Origin: Acytostelium subglobosum LB1
Taxonomy: Eukaryota > Evosea > Eumycetozoa > Acytosteliales > Acytosteliaceae
Direction: 5' to 3'
Assembly (NCBI RefSeq): GCF_000787575.1
Contig: NW_012236531.1
Span: 1,387,396-1,451,395, forward strand
Length of the DNA stretch: 64,000 bases
Both the position numbers and the translations under genes were made by a program. How positions within the stretch are numbered: the stretch's first letter is position 1; every line of letters starts with the position of its first letter. Positions 36,862-46,832 of this stretch are shown piece after piece. Under the pieces are notes generated by a model. That model saw only the letters and a list, made by a program, of their open reading frames with translations. It searched no databases and was not told the DNA's origin.

Positions 36862-37305
36862 TCATTATGTGAGTATGTGTCGCGACACTCAATCAATCAA
36901 TCATTCAATCAATCAATCAATCAATCAATCAAAGACTCAGCACACCTTGTTCAAGGTTATTACCATCAACCTTAGACTTGCAGGTGTGTCAAAGCCACTT
37001 GGAAGCCACATGATTGATCTTGTCCAAACCCCCTTTGGTCTTTGTCCCTGCCAAGATCGTTGTTACTTTGGTGTGAGGTACTGCAAAGGACCGCTCTGAT
37101 CAAAAAAACGACCACACACAGAAATTTCCAAAAGGTGCGAAAGACAAGGCCCTACCCCCGATCAACGAGGCACATAGGACCACAAAGCATCAGAGAGATA
37201 TTAGTAATCTGTGTGATCATCTTGAGCCACACTAATACATAGAACTCATTCATCATACATACTCATACATACATATACTTAATAAAACATACAGATACAG
37301 AGATT
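36862..37305. promoter_or_regulatory. Spacer with (TCAA)n run upstream of DNase II
   Basis: 444 bp between two plus-strand genes. A (TCAA)n simple repeat lies at about 36888-36933. Poly-A and a GC-richer block follow, then CATA repeats before the DNase II start. No gene seen. Confidence 0.5.
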
Positions 37306-38388
37306 ATGATGATGAAGTTGGTGTTGGTCATATTGATCGTGGCCTTGGCCTCAACACACGCAGCCAACTTGGGTTGTATGAATGAGGATGGCCAGCCAGT
37401 GGACTGGTGGGTCATCTCTAAGCAGCCACCAATCAAGACAGAGCCAGAGAACTCACCAGCACATAATGGAGTGGGCTACTCATATGCTGATGCCACAAGC
37501 CCCGCACTGGTCATGTCCACTCGCTTCCTGAACGAGACCAACGCGCTGTCCTACACTCTTGAGCCACTGTACAAGACTGAGACCAAGTCCAACCCATACC
37601 TCTGGCTAATGTACAATGACCAGCCAACGGGCATATCCGTGCCCAGCTCCTACGCTCACTCCAAGGGCGTGATCGGCTTCTCTGACAGCCAGGGATTCTG
37701 GCTCATCCACAGCGTGCCCCAATTCCCGACCGACCCACACAAGGGCGGCTACGGCTACCCAGAGAGCGGCCACGTCAACGGCCAGTCGTTCCTATGCGTC
37801 ACCTATGGCTCGTCCGAGTTTGACGCCATCGTCCAGACGCTCTACGTCAACAGGCCATACGCCTACAGCTCGCTGGTGCCCACGGGCATGACCCTGCCAC
37901 TCTCCCAACTCGACAGTTTCCTCAGCGGTGGCTACGAGTCGACGGCCACAGGCAGCGCAGCCACCCTCAAGTCCATTGGCGGCCAGGCCCTGTCCGTGTT
38001 CTACAAGAACCTGCAATGGAACAACGATCTGTACGAGGAGCTGGTGCAGCCACGTCTCGACCAGAACATGGTGGTGACATCATGGCGCATTGGCGCCAAC
38101 AGCACCATCATGCCATCATTCTGCAAGCCAGAGTACAAGTACGACAGCGTCAACAGTCTGACGCTGCAGATCAAGGAGCGCGATGGCAACACCGTCTCGT
38201 GGAAGTACACCAAGGATCACAGCAAGTGGGCTGCGTCCATGCCAACCGAGGCGACCAAGTACATCTGCATTGGAGACATCAACCGAATGTACTCACAGTA
38301 CAAGCGTGGTGGAGGCACTGCCTGTCTAGCAATCGACGCACTCTGGCAGTCCTACTACGACACCATCGACACTGTCAGCGGGTGTTAG
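37306..38388 (+). CDS. Deoxyribonuclease II (acid DNase)
   Basis: One exon, 360 residues, with a cleavable signal peptide (MKLVLVILIVALASTHA). DNase II is a lysosomal acid endonuclease that cuts DNA to 3'-phosphate ends without metal ions. Seen: the family start GCMNEDGQPVDWWVISKQP, SYAHSKGVIGF, the first active-site motif HSVPQFP (His near 135), GQSFLCVTYG, and the second motif DHSKWA (His near 305, HxK pattern). Cysteines typical of the family are present (CMNED, FLCVTY, FCKPEY, YICIG, ACLAID). Length is usual. In a bacterivorous amoeba it probably degrades prey DNA in phagolysosomes (inference). High GC at third positions suggests strong expression. Possible polyadenylation signal AATAAA near 38616. 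Confidence 0.93.
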   Translation: MMMKLVLVILIVALASTHAANLGCMNEDGQPVDWWVISKQPPIKTEPENSPAHNGVGYSYADATSPALVMSTRFLNETNALSYTLEPLYKTETKSNPYLWLMYNDQPTGISVPSSYAHSKGVIGFSDSQGFWLIHSVPQFPTDPHKGGYGYPESGHVNGQSFLCVTYGSSEFDAIVQTLYVNRPYAYSSLVPTGMTLPLSQLDSFLSGGYESTATGSAATLKSIGGQALSVFYKNLQWNNDLYEELVQPRLDQNMVVTSWRIGANSTIMPSFCKPEYKYDSVNSLTLQIKERDGNTVSWKYTKDHSKWAASMPTEATKYICIGDINRMYSQYKRGGGTACLAIDALWQSYYDTIDTVSGC

Positions 38389-38422
38389 TTAACTCGCGAG
38401 TTAGTTTCCGAATGATTGAGCC

Positions 38423-38443
38423 TGTGTGTGTGTGTGTGTGTGT
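38423..38443. repeat. (TG)n microsatellite
   Basis: About ten uninterrupted TG units shortly after the DNase II stop codon, in its 3' flank. Confidence 0.9.
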
Positions 38444-39310
38444 CGGGTTGGGGCACCAAGTCAAGTCGACGTGCCAACTCAGGTCTTGCACTCACTCTTC
38501 AATCAAACTATCAATCACAATTCATTGTAATATTTACCATCCATTCATCCATCCCTTCGACTCATTCAATCAATCAAACACAATGTATATCCATATTATA
38601 ACAGACTCATTCAAATAAACACTATCCAGCATCGACATGATTGTTTGTTCTCGAACATGGATGATTCACGCCGGCGATCAATATTAACAATCCATACCAT
38701 TACCATTAAATCATTCAATCCATGGATTGTTGACCTTGCCTAAACTGAAAGATTAAACACTTTTTCGTCCTAACCACACATCAATCATCATCATCATCAG
38801 TCACCAAACCCAATATCGGTGGAACACTTAAGTCCCCGGGTTACACGACTTGTATTTGTCGCTTGATGATAAATCCCACACTACATAACATACAAATTTG
38901 TTGAGGGCTGGCATCACATCCAAGGTATCTGCCTCTCTCCCCCACTAATCCTTGGTTCGATCAAGTGATTAGTAAAGGGCGGAATCGCACCGTCATTTAG
39001 ATGATTCACCACATTCCAGTTCCCTAAACCCAGACCCAGCTCGAATGTGATTGTAGCGCATCGCATGGGTCGTTCAGTACCATCCGCATCACCTGATGGA
39101 TCCCAAGACAGTGAATCGTCGTGAGAACAGTCGATTGTTGTTGTTGTTGTGATGAGTTACACCTCAAATAATAAACAAAAAAAAAAAAGAAAATAGAAAA
39201 AAAACAATGAAGCAGGACGAACTTTTTAACTTTGGCGGGTCCCGCTTGGTTTCGTGCGAAGCCCGTCTTTGTGAGCTGGTGGGGGATGATGATGTGAGTG
39301 AGTGACCCAA

Positions 39311-39353
39311 AAATGTTGATGTCATGCCCGAAAAGCATGTCGCGTCAACATTT
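39311..39353. ncRNA. Candidate structured element: imperfect hairpin
   Basis: Left arm AAATGTTGATGTCATGC pairs with right arm GCATG-TC-GCGTCAACATTT around a 7-base loop CCGAAAA. Outer helix of 9 bp and inner helix of 5 bp are perfect; between them two G-U pairs and one G-C pair leave a two-base bulge. It sits in a locally GC-rich island in otherwise AT-rich spacer. An ACCCAAAA octamer at 39305-39312, matching the DUSE consensus, overlaps its left end, which is closer than usual. Could be a small RNA, a mobile-element inverted repeat or chance; no family recognised. Confidence 0.25.
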
Positions 39354-40952
39354 GTGGGCGTGTGTCGTCAACATATTTCATTTGTTTCATTTACTTTGTT
39401 CCAGACTTACCATCACACTACCACATCCATGGCAGGGTAAGGACACTACAACTGTGGACAAGGTGAGGTGAGTTGAGTCGGCAGTGTGAGAGCGGAGAGA
39501 GATGTCCTGAAGCGATCAAGCAAGCAAGCAAGCAAGCGCAAGCCCACGCGTGTGTCTGTGATGGAGCTGGTACTGGGGACTTGACCTGGACCAGCCAGCC
39601 GACTAGTACCTCCTCCATCATGACCGAACCATCATAAACTAGAAATAGAGCGTTAACATCATCCTACCACAAGCGGATATCCCATCCATCCACCATCACC
39701 AATCCATCTATCTACCTTCATTCATTCCTTCATTCCTTCTCCCTGCTTCCATCTCATTATCATTCATTCAATCATTCAATCATTCAAGTTTAACAACAAC
39801 ACCATCAACTATCCATAACAAGAACATTCACTTGTTGTCCTGTCATTCTACACATTCACATTCAATCATTCAATCATTCACACACTTAACCATATTTATC
39901 TGTTTGGAACTATTCCACGACCAATCTCATAATACTCTTCCATCTATTTATAAATCATTATCTGTCTTTAAATCCAAACAGTTGTAAATTAATTAATTAT
40001 TTATTCATTCATTCATTCATTCATCCAATCAATCAGCCTCAGCCATCAATCAGTCTTAACCTCGGTCCACTCATACACACCACACAACATAAACATTTAA
40101 TTAACTGATTACCCGACCCTGGAACCTTTGTCTCCAAGTCTACCTGAGCAACACAAGCATAATTAACCACTTCTGCATAAGTTGATGTAAGTATTGACAT
40201 CCTCACTTAATCACAATCACTTGATCACTTGTTCTATCATTGGTCAACAATATGCATATAGCATTGCACGTTACCAGCCCTTGTCGCCTGTGCCACATCA
40301 CTTCCAGCCCCACACACGCACCAAGTGAGTGTACACTCGTCGTTTTTTATCAAGTTCAAGGTGCCTTCTCCCACAGACGCGAAGCCCCACCACACTTGAC
40401 CACTTTAGGACAAAAATGGGCCACTGACTCACACTCTGGGCCTGGCTTCCGGATTTTTGTTTTGTTCTTTTTTGATCAAAAAAGATTCATCACGAATCAC
40501 ACACACACACAAACAATCAATCACACAAACATAAGATAAGATGGTGACCCAATACCCGTTACCAAAATACCCCATTATACATACCTTACATTGCACGAAC
40601 CAACATCTTATCCCTTTCTAATTCTTCTTTCCTTTCATTCATTCATTCATTATTGTCACGTCATCCATCCATCTATCAATACTAACTCCAAAGTACCTAT
40701 CTATCACTCATAGACACACACATAGCTTAATCAAACAACTACTACTATTATTGGGTACAAAAGGCCACTTTCCAACCAAGACCCGACCCAACCAACCAAC
40801 CACCCACCCCCCTAACTCCACCAACACCGGCACCATCATCATCATCATCATCATCAGCCAACTCAATCATATCAATCAATCAATTAATTAATTAATTACC
40901 AATACCATTTCCAACAACTATTATATTTATACATTCAAACAATAACATCATA

Positions 40953-42764
40953 ATGTCTCAAACAAACTTCCTGATGCTGCCGCCACCCAACTCAATGCAA
41001 AGGATATTCTCCTTTGACGTGGACAGTCTTCCAAGACTGCCCTCACTACATACATCGCCAGCGACGCCCAAGTTGACTTCATTTTCCGACTTGTTCAGTA
41101 TGCCTCCCACACTGGCCCTGGAACAACAACAGCAGCAGCCAACCTCCCCCAACAAGGCCATCATCAACAGCAGCAACACCAACAGCAATAGCAATACTAG
41201 TCCCCGACCATCATACCATCCCTACAATATCAATAACAAGGCACGCTCATCACCAGAGATGTCGCCCAGGTCGTCCAAGAACTACTGCAGCGCTGCGTCG
41301 GATCAGCAGATCTCCGAGATGACTGCCCATCGCAACTTGTTGGCCCTGATCGACACTGCCTCGTACGAGGACATGAGTGCCTCACGTGACTTTGACGACT
41401 CGTCGGCCGTGACCTCACCCTCTTCTGCCAACATTGCCTCCCCACCATCCTCGCCAATCGTCTCGCCACGCAGTAGCTCTGCCTCGCCCAAGATTGCCTC
41501 GGTATCACATCAACAACAACAACAACAACCTATTTATTTGAACAGCGTCCTCAGTGTAATCACCGAGGACTTCCACAACAACAATCATAACAACCAACAA
41601 CAACAATCTCCAATCCTGTTACATCTACAAATGCAAAGTCGTCCACAGCCCCAGCCACTGCCACAACCTGCCGCTGCTGCCGCCAATGTGCCAGTCCACC
41701 ACGCCCAACCACACGTCCACGTCCATGCCCACGCCCAAGCTCACGCCCACGCCCATGCCCACGCCCAAGCTCACGCCCACGCCCATCACCACGCCAACTC
41801 CAACACCCAACAACAACAACTATCATCATTGCAAGCCAATAGACTACGCGAGGGACACATCACACCACTGGACTGCTTCCAGACCATCTTTTACAACGTC
41901 ATCTATCAGCTGGCCGAGATCATCTCGCAAGTGCGCGAGAATGAGGGCAAGGCCGCGTCCACCACCACGTCCTCGACCCACTACCTGGGCAGCCGCTTCC
42001 CAATCACCACCAGCATTGTCGAGTCCTTCATCGTCGTGTCGCTGTTCATCAACTCGCACTCACTGGATCGCATCTCGGACTACTGGTCCACCGAGCAGGC
42101 CAAGGTCTACCCAGACGTCGGCCAGATCCCTCGCATCCTGTCACGCAACAAGTACTTTGAGATCAAGAGCAGTCTGTCCAGCGTGTTGACACCCAAGCTG
42201 CTCGACCGTCTGCAGCAGCAACTGCAGGTGGACATCACCCGCCATGTGAGCTGCGCCAACCCCGAGCCACCCCAGTCCAGCCGCTTCAAGACCCCCGTCA
42301 AGCATCGCAACTCGACCAAGGAGCTGGCGTCCTTCAACCTGCTGCTCGAGTATGGTCTCTCACATGTGTGCGACCTGTTCAACCAGCAGCGCAACAGCCA
42401 GTCATTCATCCCACTCGTCCAAGTCGTGGAGCTGCTCACCGAGCAGATCTGTCCCGCTGGCACCGAGTTGACCATGGCTGCCAGTGGCCTCGAGTCCTCG
42501 TCTTCATCGTCGTCCAACAGCAGTCCACCAATGTCACCTCAATCACCTTCACAACAACAACTCCAACAACAACAACAACAGTCAACACAACATGTACTGC
42601 TACCTCAGCCAGCCGTGTCAAACGCAGCCGGCACGCCATCTAAAGCCATTAGATGTTTCACATGCAAGGCCACCACTGCCTTGCCTCTTGCCAGGCCCAT
42701 CTTGAAGTGCAGCAAGTGTGCGCTGCACTATCACCGGGAGTGTTTCATTGCTTCCCACGAATAA
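40953..42764 (+). CDS. piggyBac-transposase-derived protein, no evident catalytic core
   Basis: One exon, 603 residues. Order: a Ser/Pro/Gln-rich disordered first 200 residues; poly-Gln; a His-Ala/His-Val dipeptide run near 245-280; then, from about 303, a region matching the piggyBac transposase N-terminal part: ITPLDCFQTIFYNVIYQLAE (like TPLxxFxLFFxDxxxxxI) and IVESFIVVSLFINSHS, DRISDYWSTEQ, IPRILSRNKYFEIKSSL (like IRDYW... MSRNRFxxI). A Gln/Ser spacer and a C-terminal Cys/His cluster follow (IRCFTCKATTAL, ILKCSKCALHYHRECF), like the piggyBac Cys-rich DNA-binding domain. The Asp residues of the DDE core are not seen where expected. No TTAA-flanked terminal inverted repeats were recognised. 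Best explanation: a host gene evolved from a piggyBac transposase, perhaps a DNA-binding regulator. Family call moderate. Confidence 0.55.
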   Translation: MSQTNFLMLPPPNSMQRIFSFDVDSLPRLPSLHTSPATPKLTSFSDLFSMPPTLALEQQQQQPTSPNKAIINSSNTNSNSNTSPRPSYHPYNINNKARSSPEMSPRSSKNYCSAASDQQISEMTAHRNLLALIDTASYEDMSASRDFDDSSAVTSPSSANIASPPSSPIVSPRSSSASPKIASVSHQQQQQQPIYLNSVLSVITEDFHNNNHNNQQQQSPILLHLQMQSRPQPQPLPQPAAAAANVPVHHAQPHVHVHAHAQAHAHAHAHAQAHAHAHHHANSNTQQQQLSSLQANRLREGHITPLDCFQTIFYNVIYQLAEIISQVRENEGKAASTTTSSTHYLGSRFPITTSIVESFIVVSLFINSHSLDRISDYWSTEQAKVYPDVGQIPRILSRNKYFEIKSSLSSVLTPKLLDRLQQQLQVDITRHVSCANPEPPQSSRFKTPVKHRNSTKELASFNLLLEYGLSHVCDLFNQQRNSQSFIPLVQVVELLTEQICPAGTELTMAASGLESSSSSSSNSSPPMSPQSPSQQQLQQQQQQSTQHVLLPQPAVSNAAGTPSKAIRCFTCKATTALPLARPILKCSKCALHYHRECFIASHE

Positions 42765-42919
42765 AAGTCGTCGTAAGCATTAAAAGCTTAGCTAAGCTAC
42801 CTACTACCATCCATTGGTCGAATGTTCTTTGTGTTTTTTGTTTTGTAGTCGTGTTCCAATGAGTGTGGCCGCAGGAAATTGAAAACGGAAACTGGAAGTT
42901 GGAAGTTGGACTTTTATTA

Positions 42920-44246
42920 TTAGAGTGATAATGCACATACAAGGCCAATAAGAAGCAACATGATCAATACATTGTGGCTTGATCGTCCAGTGGCGGATGA
43001 TGAGGTAGTTGTTCCGCCAGTGGTAGTTCCTTGATTCGAAGTGTGGCCGCCAGTAGTGGTAGTGGTAGTCGTGGTGGTAGTTGAGGTGGTAGTGGAGGTG
43101 GTAGCGGGTGTCTTGCATATGTCTGGGATTGGGAGGATATCTGTGAACTTGCACGCTTGGAGATTGACATCACATACACCAATCTGACATTGTGGATTCT
43201 TTGGAACACATTGTCTTGGGAACTTCAGACATCCAAGTCTCTTATCACATAATGATTCCGTGCAGTATTGTTCAGAGCTACAGGTTGCGTTGGTGTATGA
43301 ACATCCCACACCTTTGACGCATGTGCCCACGGTGCATAGGTCGAGGTCAGGACAGACCATATCGGGATGTTGACATCCCAATGCAGCATCGCATGTGTCC
43401 TTTGTGCATGGATTGCCATCATCACATGACCTCATCGTGAATGAGCATTGACCATCATTGCAATGTCCCACACTGCATGCGTTTCCGTTTGAGCAGACAC
43501 TGTCTGTGTCCTTGCAACCAAGAGGGTTGGTCGGGTCGCATGTCTGGCAACCTTTGCACTGTTTGGGAGTGTGAGTGATCGCTCCAGTGACTGGGTTGCA
43601 AGCATCAACAGTGCATGGGTTGTTGTCGTCCACAGTGACATTGGTGTAGACACACTTTCCGGATTGTGCATCGCAGCTGGCCACCATGCACATTGGTGTC
43701 GACTTAGGGTCGCAACAAGTGCACTCGGTACTGTTGGATAATTTGGAGACACATCCAACTCCTGGAACACAAGAGTAGATTGTGCATGGAGCAGGATCGG
43801 CTGGTGCACAGCTCTTGGCAGTGCTCACACATCCCAAGGTCTTGTCGCATGAGTAGTCAGTGCACCACTTGTCGGTCTGTGGACATATTACTGGCGCGGA
43901 CACACAATCTCCATTGTCATTACAAGTGTTCGTGGTGCAGGCGTCTGGGGCCACGCACTTGGGCTTGTAATGGCATCCAAGGGTGCCGTCACAGCCATCG
44001 ATATTTTGGCACTTGACTGGGGGACAGGTCTTGGAGGATACCTTTACACATGCGCCGCCGCTACATCCCCAGTTGAAGCAGATGTCGGCCTCAGTCTGGT
44101 TAGCGCATGTTATAGGTGTGTGGAGGCAGTTAATTGTTAATTTATTCACCCATTCATTTATCGAGTGACGTACATTGATCATCAGCTGAACTGATACATT
44201 GACAAGCAATCAGAAGAAGTATTACTTGTAAGATATATTTATCCAT
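42920..44246 (-). CDS. Cysteine-rich CTDC-repeat surface protein without PA14 domain
   Basis: The cysteine-rich body (42920 to about 44125) is open and clear: repeats of the type C..D.C...LGC, a Thr-rich stalk and a hydrophobic tail (NVLIMLLLIGLVCALSL) that looks like a GPI-attachment signal. It parallels the C-terminal part of the PA14+CTDC gene at 53365-55540. The 5' end is unclear. The ATG at 44246 starts a good signal peptide (MDKYILQVILLLIACQCISS) but in another frame, and a GTACGT donor lies after it with no AG acceptor before the first body motif CLHTPITC. So an unusual intron, a base error or a decayed start are all possible. No PA14/fibro-slime domain is present. Psi-family relatives in Dictyostelium influence prespore differentiation; that role is only inferred by kinship. 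Confidence 0.65.
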
Positions 44247-44249
44247 TAT

Positions 44250-44815
44250 CTAAGTCTAGGGATAAATGATTAAATGGTATGATTGATTGATTGATCAAGA
44301 TACTTCTTCATAGAGGCAAAAGCCTTTCTTATTTCTTCGCGGATGCAGTCCAGAGTTTTCCCTCAAAACAACCAAATCATTATACAAATAAAGAAAGATG
44401 GAACTTCAAATCATTTTGATTGAATCCTAAACGAAAGGGTGTGTGAAAGTTCGTGTTATGGGTGGTGACATGAATCAATTCAATTACTTTTCAATACAGC
44501 TCATGTGACCTAAAGAGCGATTGATTATCACTATCATTCAAGGTACTCTGAAAACATAGACTAGTTGATGAAGTGTATATAGTAGTTCAAGATTGCTCAA
44601 CCTAACTTAGTTAAGATGGGGACCAATCAAGCCACTCGCACACACTCACACATACACACATACTCTCGCTGACTGGTCCATACTTCAATCAATGTATGAT
44701 ATGATGTATGACTTAAGACATCATGTAGCCAGACACGAGCCAACTTTTAACTATTTATACTTAAGTATACCATATCACTTAAGTCACTTCTGAGATCGAT
44801 GGATAGTTAGAAAGA
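44250..44815. promoter_or_regulatory. Divergent promoter region with three ACTTAAG boxes
   Basis: 566 bp between the CTDC gene (-) and the aspartic protease gene (+). ACTTAAG occurs at 44711-44717, 44759-44766 and 44777-44784, all within 105 bp of the protease ATG. The middle copy is the centre of a 14-bp palindrome TATACTTAAGTATA. CACA repeats lie near 44639-44660. No gene seen. Confidence 0.5.
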
Positions 44816-46685
44816 ATGAAAGTTGGATCATTAAGGAAAGTATTGTTGATGTTGTTGGTCTTGGCAATTTCATCATCATTATGGACATTGCACCAGGTCG
44901 ATGCCAAGACCATCTCATTACCAATACGTCCAGTGTATAATATACCTCAAATAGAGTCACATGTGACTTCCAAATCAATTAAACTAATAAATGACAGCGA
45001 GCCTTGTATGTATACTTGCCATCCAATCAATCAAACCAATCATCAAAATTACTGACTCATACCATAACTCTCTACTCTAACAGCCATGTATGCCTCACAG
45101 ATGAAGGGAGACCTAATTGAGATAAGGACAAGTGTTTGGGTAGGAGGTATTGAACAGGAGGTGATAGTGGACACTGGATCAAATGTATTAGTAGTACCTT
45201 CAACTTCATGTTATTCATGCTCTCAGGACAAACCATTTTACAGACCCTCCAAGAACATGGAGTTCATGTCTTGTCAATCAGACCTCTGTCAACTACCAGA
45301 AAACTATTGTCTTCGTACCAACAATCATCCAAATGGAGTATGTGCACTCGAACTTGGATACATGGATGGTACAACATTGTATTGTAAGTCAATCGATCAA
45401 TCAATCAATAACTTGTCCATCTTACTCACATTATTCATCAACTCTTAGCATATTTGTCGAAAGATCAATTTAAGATGTCTTCAGAGATGGATGATATCAC
45501 TCTTAACTTTGGAGCAATCTATAGCCAGACAAAGGGAAAGAAGTTGCTGTATGGTATACTTGGCATGGGTAACTCGGATTGCAAGGATTGTTGGAAGTCG
45601 GCCATTGATGCAGTGTTTGATGAGCATAATATTACAAAGACATTTGGACTCTGGATCGATGAACACTACACAGGAGTGATGACGATTGGTGACCTCAATC
45701 CATTCTACTATTCCAAGTCATTGTCATACACGCCATTGTACTCACTTGGTTCCAGTCACTACAGTATCATGCCAACATATATCTCCATTGGTGGATCAAA
45801 GAAGAATGCATTGACACTGAGCTCTCGAGAGTTTGGCGTGTCTATCCTTGACTCTGGAACTTCATTCACTCTTCTGGCCTCGCCCGCATACGATTCACTC
45901 TACGAACATCTCACCGAGAACTATTGTCACATTGATGGAGTTTGTGACGACAAACTGTTTACTCAACAGTGCATGCAGTACAGTGATGATGAAGTGGGCC
46001 TATTCCCAACGATTGTTATTGGACTAGCTGGAGGTGAGAAGATGGTCGTCGAGCCATCAACATACTTTGTTACACTCTACATTAGAGGACTACGTTATCG
46101 TTGTCTTGGAATTGGTAAATCACCTCTCCAGAGTACTTCAATATTCGGTCTATCATGGTTCAGAAGTAAGATCAATCAACTACGCTCACGTCATCAATTT
46201 CTTACTAACATACATTGATCAATCATACAGAATCATACATTATATTCGATAAAGAGAATAACAAGTTTGGAATTGGCAAGAGGAGGGAGTTGAAGCGTCT
46301 AATCCCAGCTCCACCTGAGGACCCTGATGAGCATACATCATTGAAGAAGGATGTTGTCCAGACTTGCTCACTGAAGGTTCAACATCAAAGGGTTGCCAAC
46401 AACAACACTTTGTACAACAACAACAACTCATGGTCTGCAACAATAACCAATATTGGAGAGGATAGTATTAGTAATATCAGGTTATTGTTCTCAAGTGATA
46501 TTATATCAACGGAGTTGGAGTATGATTATGGACAACATACCTTTAAGAATGGATCATTGAACATTGGACCAGGCGAACATTTTATAATTATGTATAACAA
46601 CAGAGGAGAGTATCCAAATAAGATAGCATTCCCTGACTACCCAGAGTGCAACCTCAAGTTCCCAAGTCACTTTGTCACGCAGTAA
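44816..46685 (+). CDS. Secreted pepsin-family aspartic protease with CBM49-like C-terminal domain
   Basis: Exons 44816..45005, 45084..45383, 45449..46165 and 46231..46685, 553 residues. Seen: a signal peptide (VLLMLLVLAISSSLWTLHQVDA), a short pro-segment, the first active-site motif VDTGSN (Asp near 93) with paired Cys after it (CYSC, CQSDLC), the second motif LDSGTS (Asp near 298), the C-terminal lobe ending SWFRKSYIIFDKENNKFGIG, then an extra domain of about 100 residues (WSATITNIGEDSISNIRLLF, LNIGPGEHFIIMYNNRGEYP) resembling CBM49, a cellulose-binding module common in dictyostelids. A1 proteases cleave proteins in acidic compartments or outside. The tail could target the enzyme to cellulose-containing matrix (inference). 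Both catalytic Asp are present. Polyadenylation-like AATAAA near 46699. Confidence 0.82.
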
Positions 46686-46832
46686 CATAGAGAGAAGTAA
46701 TAAAGTGATACTTGGAAATGATGATGGTAACAACATTACTAAATTTGGGCAAACAGATCTTTATCTTAATCACCACACACGTCATTCAAACATACAAATA
46801 AGATAGAGATAGAGAGAGAGATAAAGATAGAG

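Larger units (their letters stand above)
38389..40952. other. Long non-coding block (2.56 kb) between DNase II and the piggyBac-derived gene
   Basis: By far the longest gene-free stretch in the window. Contents seen: (TG)n at 38423-38443; an A-rich run near 39175-39205; a locally GC-rich island at about 39210-39400 with a strong hairpin at 39311-39353; GCAA repeats near 39520-39537; a palindrome TGGAACTATTCCA at 39905-39917; many CATT/TCAA repeats; (CAT)n near 40837-40856; and (TTAA)n just before the downstream ATG. No open frame over about 100 codons with recognisable family. Long upstream regions in dictyostelids often mark developmentally regulated genes; that reading is inference. Confidence 0.6.

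Noticed and set aside
38940-38975. tRNA-like B box (GGTTCGATC) in the long spacer
   Set aside because: The T-stem lacks the required closing pair, and no A box, anticodon stem or acceptor stem fits on either strand.
41690-41800. Gly-Val-rich minus-strand frame opposite the His-Ala repeat
   Set aside because: It is the mirror of a dipeptide repeat; the plus strand is the coding one.
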